From NCBI GenBank assembly GCA_963921355.3, contig OZ001190.1, forward strand, positions 3,472,001 to 3,536,000: 64,000 nucleotides of DNA, in the 5' to 3' direction. Under the pieces are notes generated by a model, which had not been told where the DNA came from, ran no database searches, and saw only the letters and a list, made by a program, of their open reading frames with translations. Origin of the DNA: CAWUEZ02 sp963921355 (GTDB taxonomy: Bacteria; Pseudomonadota; Alphaproteobacteria; Thalassobaculales; Thalassobaculaceae). A program made the translations under genes and the position numbers. Of the stretch, positions 1 through 8,371 are shown in pieces. The first letter of the stretch is position 1; the number at the start of each line of letters is the position of its first letter.

Positions 1-742
1 GGACAGAGGCGAACAGGTCGCTGGTGAACGACCGGGTGCCCTCGATCGCGCGGCGACAGTCCTGCGGGGTCTTCATGGCCTCGCCACGGCCCGGAACCAT
101 CTGCTTGGGATCAAGGGCGAGCAGGTTGTCGAGGGTGGTTGGCCAGTGGGTGTAGTAGGCATCACCGCAATAGGGCGTCGCCCCCTCCTCGACCAGATCA
201 CCGGCGAACAGGATTCCGTCATCGAGCAGCCAGACGACCGTGTCGCCCTTGGTGTGGCCCCGGCCGACCTGGAAGATCTCCAGCCAGCGGCCCCCGAACT
301 TCATCCGCAGGGTGCCGTCGATCACCATCGTCGGCCAGGTCAGGCTCGGAATGGTCTCGACCGCTTGAAACAGTCGCGGGAACCGGCCGATTTCACTGTC
401 CATGTCCTGCTGGCCGCGCTCGACGATCAGATCCCAGGTGTCGCGCGAGGCCATGATGGTGTTGGTCGGATACCCCGATGCTCCCAGGACCCGCACCGCG
501 TGGTAATGGGTCAGCATCACATGGGTGACCGGCAGATCGGTCACTGTCGCGATATAGTCCATGAGTTCCCGGGCCAGCACCGGCGTCGCCCGGGCGTCGA
601 TGACCATCACGCCTTCGTCGCCGATCACCACGCCGGTGTTCGGATCTCCCTCGGCCGTGAAGGCGTAGACGCCCTCGGCCAAACGGTCGAACGTGATCTT
701 CTTTTCGTCGAGATCGGCGGCGGACGCGAACGCCTTGGCCAT
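1..742 (-). CDS. Metallo-beta-lactamase-fold hydrolase (3' end outside window)
   Basis: The gene reads leftward from the ATG at 742, preceded by a strong GGGAGGG ribosome site, and runs off the window start, so the C-terminus is missing. About 247 codons are visible. The fold is shown by a GDEGVMVIDAR strand, the metal-site region THYHAVRVLG, then GRGHTKGD and FAGDLVEEGATPY, which match the later His and Asp ligands of the MBL superfamily. The usual HxHxDH motif is altered: HYHAVR keeps the first two histidines but lacks the Asp-His pair, as in some periplasmic quinoprotein-associated MBL relatives. No signal peptide is evident. It lies just downstream of, and probably in one operon with, a PuuE-like deacetylase and a racemase, which hints at hydrolysis of a small cyclic amide or ester. 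The substrate is unknown. Confidence 0.85.
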   Translation of the reverse strand, partial: MAKAFASAADLDEKKITFDRLAEGVYAFTAEGDPNTGVVIGDEGVMVIDARATPVLARELMDYIATVTDLPVTHVMLTHYHAVRVLGASGYPTNTIMASRDTWDLIVERGQQDMDSEIGRFPRLFQAVETIPSLTWPTMVIDGTLRMKFGGRWLEIFQVGRGHTKGDTVVWLLDDGILFAGDLVEEGATPYCGDAYYTHWPTTLDNLLALDPKQMVPGRGEAMKTPQDCRRAIEGTRSFTSDLFASV

Positions 743-805
743 GCAAACCCTCCCTGAATTGCTCGGAGGGCAAATTAGTTTCATCTGAAACTTTATGCAA
801 GCCCC

Positions 806-1684
806 CTACCCGGTCTGCTCGCTCCAGAACCGCGCGATGTCCCCCGCCTCGCAAAGCCAGATCTCCTCGCGATGCCGCACGATATGTTCCAGGGCGGCCC
901 GCAGCGGTCGCAGCCGATGCGGTTGGCCGACGATGTAGGGATGCAGCGCGATCCCCATGACCAGGGGCTGCTTGCGTGCCTGTTCACGCTGCTCGTCGAA
1001 CCCGTCGATGATCATCTCCGCGAAGGCTCGGCCCTCGATCTTGCGGGCCACGACCGCGGGAATGTCATTCAGCTCCTGGGGATACGGCACCGACAGCAAC
1101 CGGCTGCCGTCCCGGGTCGCCATCCAGACCGGCTGATCGTCATGGCACCAGTCCAGCACGTAGCTGTAGCCGGCCTCCGCCAGCAGGTCCGGGGTGGTCC
1201 GGCTCTCCGAGATCCAGGGACCGAGCCAGCCCTGCGGGCGCGTGCCCTCATGCTGCTCGATGGTCCGGGTGACTTCGTCGATCAGCGCCCGTTCGTCGGA
1301 TTCTTCCAGCGCGCCCTGACGCTCCGAATTCGTGCGGCCATGGGCGACGATCTCGTCACCGCGCTTGTGGAACGCCTCCATGATTTCCGGAGCCGCGGCG
1401 TATGTTTCGCTGTTCGCCAGCACGCTGACCGGCAGCTCCAGCCGGTAGAACTCATCGAGCAGCCGCCAGACGCCGACCCGGTTGCCGTAGTCCCGCCAGG
1501 CATGGTTCAGGACGTCCGGTTGCGGCCCTCCCGGCGCCAGTTCGGCCCCGAGCCCTTCGCCAAAGGCGAAAACCTCTACATTCAAGGCGATGTAGACCGC
1601 AAGCCGCTTGCCGCCGGGCCAGTCCGATGCGTCCCGTCCCCCGATCGGACGGTACGGGTAGCGGCCGTGATCGGCGAGCGGCAC
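806..1684 (-). CDS. Polysaccharide-deacetylase-fold protein, PuuE (allantoinase)-like subfamily
   Basis: A 292-residue protein starting at a GTG that abuts the stop codon of the upstream racemase (TAGGTG), so translation is probably coupled. It has the NodB-homology layout of the PuuE branch: N-terminal WPGGKRLAVYIALNVE, then YGNRVGVWRLLDEF, VSVLANSETYAAAPEIM, DEIVAHGRTNSE and a GWLGPWISES segment. PuuE proteins are metal-independent allantoinases that reuse the deacetylase barrel, and the same fold also serves peptidoglycan and chitin deacetylases. The HGRTNSE segment replaces the usual HGxxH metal motif, which fits a non-classical deacetylase. Next to a hydantoin/allantoin-type racemase, a role in ureide or other amide hydrolysis is a reasonable inference, not a demonstrated one. 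Confidence 0.8.
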   Translation of the reverse strand: MPLADHGRYPYRPIGGRDASDWPGGKRLAVYIALNVEVFAFGEGLGAELAPGGPQPDVLNHAWRDYGNRVGVWRLLDEFYRLELPVSVLANSETYAAAPEIMEAFHKRGDEIVAHGRTNSERQGALEESDERALIDEVTRTIEQHEGTRPQGWLGPWISESRTTPDLLAEAGYSYVLDWCHDDQPVWMATRDGSRLLSVPYPQELNDIPAVVARKIEGRAFAEMIIDGFDEQREQARKQPLVMGIALHPYIVGQPHRLRPLRAALEHIVRHREEIWLCEAGDIARFWSEQTG

Positions 1685-2383
1685 CTACACCGCCGCCATC
1701 ACCTGCGGTCGGGTCTGACCGTTGGTCTGCCCCAGTCGGATCGCCGTGATCGCCATGCCGACGGCTGCCTGCGTCGGATCGACGACGGGGATGCCCAGGC
1801 GATCGGCCAGACGGTCACGATAGCGGGCCATCCCGGCGCATCCCATGACCAAAACGTCGGCACCATCCTGATCGCGCAGCGTGGCACCCACCTCGACCAT
1901 GCGCTCGAACGTCCGGCTCTCGTCGGAGAGTTCGACCACGCCGAGCTCAATCGCCCGGTCACCGGCCAGCCGGGTTTCGAGCCCCATGGCGCGGACATAG
2001 CGCAGGTGGCGGGGGATCGATCGGCTGAGGATGGCGATGATCCCCGCCTTGTTGCCGAGGCTGAGGGCCGTGAGCATCCCGCTCTCGGCAATGCCGAATA
2101 CCGGGTGACCGGTGGCCTCCCGGGCTGCGTGCATGCCAGGATCGGAGAAACAGGCGATCACATAGGCCGCGGCATCGCGGTCCCGGTCGGCGATGATGGT
2201 GCGAATGTGTGCCGACACATCGTCGACATGGGCCTGGCACTCGATGCCCGGCGGGCCGTCGGGATTGGTCACGCACTCGATCTCCGGACCGCCTGCAAGG
2301 TGCAGCGGGTCGAGCGCCCGGTCCATCGCTGTCGTGACCTCGACGGTGGAGTTCGGATTGATGACGATGATCCGATCGGTCAT
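1685..2383 (-). CDS. Asp/Glu/hydantoin racemase family protein
   Basis: A 232-residue protein. The start chosen is ATG 2383, because it follows a GAGGAG ribosome site and gives the family N-terminus MTDRIIVINPNST; a longer in-frame extension is low-complexity and discarded. Two catalytic cysteines expected of the family are visible, one in the YVIACFSDPG segment and one in VMGCAGM, the two-base mechanism typical of cofactor-independent racemases. Family members racemise hydantoins (HyuE), allantoin (HpxA) or maleate and aspartate-type compounds. It directly precedes the PuuE-like gene, so conversion of one allantoin or hydantoin enantiomer ahead of ring opening is a plausible role. It is separated by 46 bp from the end of pepN. 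Confidence 0.87.
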   Translation of the reverse strand: MTDRIIVINPNSTVEVTTAMDRALDPLHLAGGPEIECVTNPDGPPGIECQAHVDDVSAHIRTIIADRDRDAAAYVIACFSDPGMHAAREATGHPVFGIAESGMLTALSLGNKAGIIAILSRSIPRHLRYVRAMGLETRLAGDRAIELGVVELSDESRTFERMVEVGATLRDQDGADVLVMGCAGMARYRDRLADRLGIPVVDPTQAAVGMAITAIRLGQTNGQTRPQVMAAV

Positions 2384-2429
2384 GGGGGCTGACTCCTCAA
2401 ACAACCGGCTCCTCGGCCGGCAGATCCGC

Positions 2430-5075
2430 TCAGGCGAGCGCCTTGGAGGCGATCTCGTAGACGTCCTTCGACAGATTGGGCTGCTGGACAATTCGGCGCA
2501 AGGCGTCGGTCATGGCGGCCTGACGGTCGTCATCGAAATTCCGCCAGCGCACGAAGAGCTGAACAAGCCGTGCCGCGACCTGTGGGTTGAGCTGATCCAG
2601 AGCCAGCACCTGATCGGCCACGAACGTGTATCCGCTGCCGTCGGCGGCGTGGAAGCGCACCGGATTGAGGCTTGCGAACACCGACAGCACCGAGCGCACC
2701 CGGTTGGGGTTCTTCATGTCAAAGCGCGGATGGCCGAGCAAAGCCTCAACCCGCGACAGGGTGGTCGGGAGAGACGACATCGCCTCGAGCGCGAACCACT
2801 TGTCGAGGACCAGAGGGTTGTCCTGCCAACGGTCGTGAAACGCCTTGAGGCAATCTGTGCGCTGCTCGGCATCGACGTCATTCAATGCCACCAGCGCCCC
2901 CATGACATCGGTCATCGAGGCGGCGGCGGCCTGGGCCGCCGCCCGGTCCAACGCCGCCGGCCGCCGGGACGCCACCAGATAGCCAAGGGCACGGTTCCTA
3001 AGCGCGCGCAGGCCCATGGCTTCGGTCGACAAATCGCCGGGATCGACCCGTTCTGATGCCTGTTCGTAGACCGAGTTCCAAAGGTCATACAGGTCATCCC
3101 CGATGGCCCGTGCCGCCCCCTCACGGGCTGCGTGAACCGCATCCACCGGCCATACCTCCAAGGCCTGGCCGAGGATCGACTCCCCGGGCAGCGTCAGCAG
3201 TTCGGCCAGGAAGGCGGGTTGCAGACCGGGATCGACCAAGGCGCTCCGGTACGCCTTCAGAACCGGCTGCTGAAGGGCCGGACGTTCGCCCTTCTCATAT
3301 CCGCCGACCATGGTCAGAAGGCTGCGGATGGACAAAGTCTGCAGGGCCTCCCAGCGGGCGAACGTGTCGTTGTCGCGCGCCGCCAGGAATCCCAGGTCGT
3401 CGTCGCTCCAGTCGGCATCCAACGTGACAGGTGCTGAGAAACCGCGCAGAAGCGAGGGGACGGCGTCCTCGGGAACGTCGGTGAAGGTGAAGCTTCTGTG
3501 CGCCTCGTCGAGCACCAGGACGGTCTCGTCACCCGCATCCCTCCCGTCCACCGAGAGCGTTACGGGGGCCCCGTTGGCACCGATCAGGGCGGTGCGAACC
3601 GGGATCGGCACCGGCCGTTTCTCCGCCTGGCCCGGGGTCGGCGGTGTGTGCTGGCTCAGTGTCAGAGACAGGCTTTTCGCCGCCGGATCGCGGCTCCAGC
3701 GTGCCGTGAGCCGCGGGGTGCCGGCCTGGGAATACCAGCCCTTGAAGGCACTGAGGTCGACCCCGCCGGCATCCTGCATCGCGGCTACGAAGTCGTCGCA
3801 AGTGACGGCCTGCCCGTCGTGTCGCTGCACGTAGAGATCCATGCCCTTGCGGAAGCCTTCCGCTCCCAGGAGGGTGTGAATCATCCGGACAACCTCCGCC
3901 CCCTTTTCGTAGACGGTGACGGTGTAGAAGTTGTTGATTTCAATATAACTGTCCGGGCGGACCGGATGGGCGGTCGGCCCCGCATCCTCCGGAAACTGCA
4001 TGGTGCGCAGCAGGCGCACGTCGGAGACCCGCTTGACGCCGCGGTCGTGCACATCGGCCGAGAACTCCTGGTCTCGGAAGACGGTCAGGCCCTCCTTCAG
4101 CGACAGCTGGAACCAGTCCCGGCAGGTGATTCTGTTGCCGGTCCAGTTGTGGAAGTACTCGTGGGCGACGATCGCTTCGATGCGCTGGAAGTCGATGTCG
4201 CTGGCGGTGTCGAGGTCGGCCAGGATGAAGCGGTCGTTGAAGACGTTCAGTCCCTTGTTCTCCATCGCCCCCATGTTGAAGTGCGACACGGCGACGATCA
4301 TGAAGACATCCAGGTCGTATTCGAACCCGTAGACCTCCTCGTCCCATCGCATCGACCGCTTGAGGGAGTCCATGGCATGGCGGGTCCGCCCCGCATTTCC
4401 AGGTTCGACATAGATTTCCAGCGCCACGGTCCGTCCGGACCGGGTCGTGAACGCGTCCCGGTCGCAGTCGAGATCCCCCGCGACCATAGCGAACAGATAG
4501 GCCGGTTTCGGAAATGGGTCGTGCCAGACTGCAAAGTGAAGGCCGCCGTCGAGCGTGCCCGCGTCGATCCGATTTCCGTTCGACAGCAGCACCGGGAACC
4601 GCTCGGCGTCCGCCTCGATCCGAACGGTGTAGACCGCCATGACGTCCGGTCGGTCGGGAAAGTAGGTGATGCGCCGGAATCCCTCGGCTTCGCATTGGGT
4701 GCAGTACATGCCGCCAGACAGGTACAGCCCCTCCAGCGCGGTGTTGTCCTGGGGGCGGATCCGGGTTTCTGTCTCAAGGACGAACCGCTCGCCCAGCGCC
4801 GGCACGGTCAGACCGTCCGCACCGACCCCGAGCCTCTCAGGATCCAATGCCTGCCCGTCGAGCCGCAGCGCGACCAACTCCATCTGCTGTCCATCGAGAT
4901 GAAGGTCGGCGGGTCCGGTCCCGGACTCCGGGTTCCGGCGGCCGGTCAACCGGCTGATGACCTGGGTGACTTCATCATCCAGCCGGATCGTCAGTTCGAT
5001 CGTATCGATCAGATGGGAGGGCGGCGTGTAGTCGGCGAGATAGGTCGTTTTCGGGGCGGCGTCGGCGCGGTCCAT
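2430..5075 (-). CDS. pepN: Aminopeptidase N (M1 family)
   Basis: An 881-residue cytosolic zinc aminopeptidase, the usual length for proteobacterial PepN. The exopeptidase motif GAMEN lies at about residues 269-273 and the zinc motif HEYFHNWTGN at 305-314, with the third ligand Glu in the following KEGLTVFRDQEF segment. The N-terminal saddle domain, thermolysin-like catalytic domain and long C-terminal helical domain follow in order. It cleaves N-terminal residues from peptides in the late steps of protein turnover. The ATG at 5075 follows a GAGGATC ribosome site. It lies 30 bp after an SDR gene in the same direction, so the two may be co-transcribed. Confidence 0.97.
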   Translation of the reverse strand: MDRADAAPKTTYLADYTPPSHLIDTIELTIRLDDEVTQVISRLTGRRNPESGTGPADLHLDGQQMELVALRLDGQALDPERLGVGADGLTVPALGERFVLETETRIRPQDNTALEGLYLSGGMYCTQCEAEGFRRITYFPDRPDVMAVYTVRIEADAERFPVLLSNGNRIDAGTLDGGLHFAVWHDPFPKPAYLFAMVAGDLDCDRDAFTTRSGRTVALEIYVEPGNAGRTRHAMDSLKRSMRWDEEVYGFEYDLDVFMIVAVSHFNMGAMENKGLNVFNDRFILADLDTASDIDFQRIEAIVAHEYFHNWTGNRITCRDWFQLSLKEGLTVFRDQEFSADVHDRGVKRVSDVRLLRTMQFPEDAGPTAHPVRPDSYIEINNFYTVTVYEKGAEVVRMIHTLLGAEGFRKGMDLYVQRHDGQAVTCDDFVAAMQDAGGVDLSAFKGWYSQAGTPRLTARWSRDPAAKSLSLTLSQHTPPTPGQAEKRPVPIPVRTALIGANGAPVTLSVDGRDAGDETVLVLDEAHRSFTFTDVPEDAVPSLLRGFSAPVTLDADWSDDDLGFLAARDNDTFARWEALQTLSIRSLLTMVGGYEKGERPALQQPVLKAYRSALVDPGLQPAFLAELLTLPGESILGQALEVWPVDAVHAAREGAARAIGDDLYDLWNSVYEQASERVDPGDLSTEAMGLRALRNRALGYLVASRRPAALDRAAAQAAAASMTDVMGALVALNDVDAEQRTDCLKAFHDRWQDNPLVLDKWFALEAMSSLPTTLSRVEALLGHPRFDMKNPNRVRSVLSVFASLNPVRFHAADGSGYTFVADQVLALDQLNPQVAARLVQLFVRWRNFDDDRQAAMTDALRRIVQQPNLSKDVYEIASKALA

Positions 5076-5105
5076 CGGGATCCTCGGGCTGGGGCGGCGA
5101 TCCCT

Positions 5106-5876
5106 TCAGTTAGCCATCCAGCCGCCATCAACCAAGAGGTTTTCGCCGGTAATGTAGGTCGCTTCATCGCTGGCCAGGAACAGAACGGCGCTGGCGACGT
5201 CGCTCGGGCGTCCCAATCGGGGCCAGGGCGTGCGCGCGTGCGAGTACTCCAGCATCTCCGGTGCGATCGCCCGACCGGTCTTGCCCGTCAGAATCTTGCC
5301 CGGGGCGACCGCGTTGCAGACGATCCCGTGTTCGGCATAGTCACCGGCGATCTGGCGGGTCATGTACACCACGGTCGCTTTGCCGACCCCGTAGGCGAAA
5401 TCGTGCGGCGCGCGGATCATGCCGTGCTGGGAGGAGATGTTGACGATCCTGCCGCGGACCTCGTCGCGCGGTTCCTGGCCGAGCATCCGGCGCACCGCGG
5501 CCCGGCATCCGAGGAACACCCCCTTGGCGTTGACCGCCATGACCCGATCCCAGTCTTCCTCGGACGTCGCGTGCAACGGCAGGTCGGTGCCGATGGCGGC
5601 ATTGTTCACCATGATGTCCAGTCGCCCGGTCTGCGCGACCGCCCGCTCCACGGCGCTCTCCAGGTCTTCATTGCGGGTCACATCACAGGCGACGAACTCG
5701 GCGCTTCCGCCCGCTTGTCGGATCGCTGCAACGGTCTTCTCGCCGCCCTCACGTTGGGTTTCGGAAAGGTCGGCCACGACAACCGACGCCCCTTCCGACG
5801 CGAACCGCAGTGCGATCGCCTTGCCGATCCCGGATGCCGCCCCGGTCACGACGGCGGTTCGGTTCTCTAGACGCAT
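5106..5876 (-). CDS. Short-chain dehydrogenase/reductase (SDR), classical type
   Basis: A 256-residue NAD(P)-dependent oxidoreductase. The cofactor glycine motif TGAASGIG is at residues 11-18 and NNAA at 91-94. The catalytic triad is Ser 148/149, Tyr 162 and Lys 166, in SSQ...AYGVGK. The C-terminus (ITGENLLVDGGWMAN) is the standard SDR ending. Asp 36 after the second strand (VVVADLS) suggests NAD(H) rather than NADP(H). The substrate cannot be told; the glucose/3-ketoacyl-type layout is common to many alcohol, sugar and acyl reductases. It is upstream of pepN in the same direction. Confidence 0.93.
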   Translation of the reverse strand: MRLENRTAVVTGAASGIGKAIALRFASEGASVVVADLSETQREGGEKTVAAIRQAGGSAEFVACDVTRNEDLESAVERAVAQTGRLDIMVNNAAIGTDLPLHATSEEDWDRVMAVNAKGVFLGCRAAVRRMLGQEPRDEVRGRIVNISSQHGMIRAPHDFAYGVGKATVVYMTRQIAGDYAEHGIVCNAVAPGKILTGKTGRAIAPEMLEYSHARTPWPRLGRPSDVASAVLFLASDEATYITGENLLVDGGWMAN

Positions 5877-5947
5877 GCGTGTCCCCGATCCTTCGATTGG
5901 CCTCGAGATCGAGGTCTATGGAGCACATGCAAACCACGATCGGGGCT

Positions 5948-5982
5948 CGGGAATGGATCCCAAATCAAGTCCGCGATGACGG
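5948..5982. repeat. Degenerate REP-like palindrome
   Basis: The 114-bp gap between the SDR gene and gcrA contains a segment of the form GGATCCC...TCAAG...CGATGACGG. From general knowledge, a GGATCCCGG/CCGGGATGACGG palindrome of this kind is widely dispersed in alphaproteobacterial genomes. Here the stem is partly mismatched, so this would be an old copy. Only one copy is seen in the window, so the assignment rests on memory of the motif, not on internal repetition. Confidence 0.35.
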
Positions 5983-5990
5983 AAAAACCG

Positions 5991-6386
5991 TCAGGCGACG
6001 TTGCTCTCTTTCGTGGTGGTGTAGGCGGCGGCGCAGTGTTCGGCGCAATACGGCCGGCCCGGCTCAACCGGCGCCCCGCAGAAGCTGAACCCGTCGGTCT
6101 TGGGGTCGCCGATCGGCCAGCTACAGGTGTTGCGATCCCACTGCTCCAGCGTCAGGGGGACGGCGCGGCGGCGCTGGATCGGCCGTTCGTCACGCTTGGG
6201 ATTTGCGCTGCGCACGATCGGCGATTGCCGCTTCGGCAATCCCATCCGGTGCACCTTGCCTACCACCGCATTCCGGGATACCCCGATCCGCAGACCGATC
6301 TGGGTGATCGACAGGCCTTCAGCCCACAGTGCCTTCAGCTGTTCCAGCCGTTCTTCGGTCCAAACACTCTGCGTGTTGTCCGCCAT
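5991..6386 (-). CDS. gcrA: GcrA cell-cycle transcriptional regulator
   Basis: A 131-residue protein starting at ATG 6386 after an AAGGAGG ribosome site. The N-terminal 45 residues form the GcrA-type helix-turn-helix (WTEERLEQLKALWAEGLS, then IGVSRNAVVGKVHRMGL). A basic linker follows, then a C-terminal Cys/His segment (CSWPIGDP, FCG, YCAEHC) typical of the family. GcrA works with the housekeeping sigma factor and recognises promoters carrying CcrM-methylated GANTC sites, controlling division and replication genes in alphaproteobacteria. The 185-bp region upstream carries a perfect DnaA box and three GANTC sites, consistent with DnaA- and methylation-linked control as in Caulobacter. It is a monocistronic gene as far as can be seen. 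Confidence 0.95.
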   Translation of the reverse strand: MADNTQSVWTEERLEQLKALWAEGLSITQIGLRIGVSRNAVVGKVHRMGLPKRQSPIVRSANPKRDERPIQRRRAVPLTLEQWDRNTCSWPIGDPKTDGFSFCGAPVEPGRPYCAEHCAAAYTTTKESNVA

Positions 6387-6427
6387 TGTCGCCTCCTTGC
6401 CGGTCCGCCGGGGTGCCCGTGTCTGGC

Positions 6428-6560
6428 GACTCGTTGCACCCACATCTTGTGCGTCAATGGCAAGAGGCTACGGAATGTGGGGTGGCGTCACAAGGGGTCA
6501 TACCAGATCTGGCGAATTTTCCTGTGGATAACACTAAAAGCTGTTGAGTCTCCGCGACTC
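6428..6560. promoter_or_regulatory. Three GANTC (CcrM-type) sites upstream of gcrA
   Basis: GACTC at 6428-6432, GAGTC at 6546-6550 and GACTC at 6556-6560 lie in the 185-bp region before gcrA; the last two are exactly one helical turn apart. GANTC is the CcrM methylation target read by GcrA. At this base composition about one site per 300 bp is expected by chance, so three is a moderate excess. Function is inferred. Confidence 0.5.
6523..6531 (-). promoter_or_regulatory. DnaA box upstream of gcrA
   Basis: A perfect consensus DnaA box, TTATCCACA, on the minus strand about 137-145 bp upstream of the gcrA start. DnaA is known to activate gcrA transcription in Caulobacter. The site lies within an AT-rich patch (6517-6541) of an otherwise GC-rich intergenic region. 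Confidence 0.6.
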
Positions 6561-6571
6561 GCGGCAATGGC

Positions 6572-7195
6572 TCACTTTCGGCTCTCCCAGTCCGCGAGGC
6601 TCACCCGCGGCAGATCGAAGCTATCCCCGAGTCGCGCATAGCGGTTGCCGAACAACCGGCCGATCGGTCGCCACGCCTCGGAAACATAGAGTTTCTCCAT
6701 GTCGATCAGGTCGTCGCGGATGTGGAAGCTGACCACTTCGCCGAGAGCGACCGTGTGCTTGCGCCCGACCTGGACCAGAGCGGAACGCACACATTCCAGG
6801 CGTACCGGCGATTCGCCGATCCCCGGCGGGGTGATCTTGCTGCTGGCCACCGGCGTCAGTCCGGCCTCGGCGAATTCGTCGACCTCTTCGGGAAAGTCGA
6901 CGGCCGCCAGGTTCATCCCTTCGGCCAGCGCCTCGTCGACCAGGTTGACCACAAACTCCCCGGTCATCCGGATGTTCCGGCCGGTGTCCTTCTCCCGCCC
7001 ATCGTCCCACTGCTCGAGCCCGAGAGCGACAACCGGCGGGGCATAGCCGACGGCGTTGAAGAAGCTGAACGGGGCGCAGTTCAGCCGACCGGATGCCGAT
7101 CGTGTGGACACGAAGGCGATCGGTCGGGGAATGACGAGCGAGCCGATGAGCTTGTAGGCGTCGCGTTCGGCGAGATCGGAAACAGAGATGTCCAT
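6572..7195 (-). CDS. Flavin reductase family protein (DIM6/NTAB)
   Basis: A 207-residue protein with the FMN-binding split-barrel pattern: an N-terminal YKLIGSLVIPRPIAFVST, then LNCAPFSFFNAVGYAPP, VNLVDEALAEGMN, SPVRLECVRS and FHIRDDLID. Members bind FMN and either reduce it with NAD(P)H for a partner monooxygenase or act as flavin-dependent oxidoreductases themselves. No partner monooxygenase gene is adjacent. The gene is transcribed toward gcrA, with the putative DnaA/GANTC region between them. The reaction remains unassigned. Confidence 0.88.
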   Translation of the reverse strand: MDISVSDLAERDAYKLIGSLVIPRPIAFVSTRSASGRLNCAPFSFFNAVGYAPPVVALGLEQWDDGREKDTGRNIRMTGEFVVNLVDEALAEGMNLAAVDFPEEVDEFAEAGLTPVASSKITPPGIGESPVRLECVRSALVQVGRKHTVALGEVVSFHIRDDLIDMEKLYVSEAWRPIGRLFGNRYARLGDSFDLPRVSLADWESRK

Positions 7196-7349
7196 GAACG
7201 GTATCCAGAAGGGTTTGAGGGAGAACCATCGGTCAGAGATGGACCGCCAGGCAGGGGCTTTTCTGACACTCCGTGTGGAACGGCCCCTCCGTCAAGCATG
7301 ACGCGTTGCCTTCCCATGGTCTCTGCACCGTTGTCGCTTGGCGACCGGT

Positions 7350-8255
7350 CTAGACGGGCAGGTCGTCGACGAGTCGCGGCGCCGCGTCGACGGTGAAATC
7401 CTTGAAGGCACGCACAACCCGCGGCAGGTGTCGGTTCCCCAAATGGACCAGATTGAGGTCGACCGTCCGGAAATGCCATTGCGGCATGACCTCCACAAGG
7501 CTTCCGTCCTTGAGGAGATGGGGCAGCACGATCGGAGGCAGATCGCCGATTCCCGATCCGGCGGCGAGCGCGGCGGCCAGACCGGCATAATCGTTCATCG
7601 CCAGGAACGGCTCGAACGTGATCGTTTCGCGGGCGTCTGCGTTCACGAACGTCCACGCGTTCTGTGGTCGCCAGAATGAGAACGCGAACAGCCGATGGCT
7701 CAACAGGTCTTCGGGATGCCGGATCGGATTGGCGCCATCGAGATACCCGGGGCTCGCCACAAGTCGGTGCCGGTATCGAAGGACCCGCTGGGAGATCAGC
7801 GTGGAGTCCTTCTGATCCCCGATCCGGAACACCAGATCGACGCCTTCCGCAAGATGGTCGACGTGCCTATCCGTTACCAGGACTCTGACACGTGCCTTCG
7901 GGTAGGCCGCCTGAAAGGCCGATATGACCGGGGTCAGGACGGTTTCCGAGATGCTCGGCGGCGCGGACAGCCGCAGCGTACCGTGCACGTCTGAAAGCTG
8001 GTTGGAGACGATGCTCTCCACCGCATCGCTCACCTCGACACCGCGCTGCGCCTCCTGCAGCACTTCCGAACCGACATCGGTGAGCCGCAAGCGGCGGGTC
8101 GACCGTTACAGAAGCCGAACACCCAGATGATCCTCGAGATCGGCGATCCGGCGGCTGACCGTGGAGACCGGCATACCGGTCCAACGCGCGGCCTCGGAGA
8201 AGCTGCCGGCATCGACAACCCTGGCGAAGATCACGAGGGCATTGAGATCACGCAT
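7350..8255 (-). pseudogene. LysR-family regulator interrupted by an in-frame TAA
   Basis: The reading frame starts at ATG 8255 with a full LysR winged-helix region (MRDLNALVIFARVVDAGSFS, then MPVSTVSRRIADLEDHLGVRLL). It is stopped at codon 50 by TAA at 8108-8106, exactly where the family normally has a residue before RSTRRLRLTDVG. A single CAA-to-TAA change (Gln to stop) would explain it. Downstream, the same frame stays open to 7350 with an intact effector domain (LSAPPSISETVLTPVISAF, FRIGDQKDSTLISQRVLRYR). Without the stop the protein would be 301 residues, normal for the family. A restart at TTG 8090 would lack the DNA-binding helix. It is divergent from an NTF2-like gene and a broken oxidoreductase gene, its probable targets. 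A sequencing error cannot be excluded. Confidence 0.85.
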
Positions 8256-8272
8256 AAGCCTACTTTCCCAGA

Positions 8273-8293
8273 TTCAGGAAATAGCTTCTTGAA
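8273..8293. promoter_or_regulatory. Candidate LysR operator in the divergent promoter region
   Basis: An imperfect inverted repeat, TTCAGGAA-N5-TTCTTGAA, contains a T-N11-A-like LysR box (TTCA...TGAA). It sits 18 bp upstream of the LysR start and about 80 bp upstream of the NTF2-like gene, the expected place for a LysR operator controlling both directions. One mismatch between the 8-bp arms. Confidence 0.45.
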
Positions 8294-8371
8294 TTCTCCA
8301 ACTAATGCAACGCCGCTCTTGTCCTTAGCTAGAGGAAAGCCCGCAACAGTGGACCGCCCCAAGGAGGGGAA

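Noticed and set aside
1..742. Truncated MBL gene as a pseudogene
   Set aside because: The visible frame is intact; the gene simply continues past the window start.
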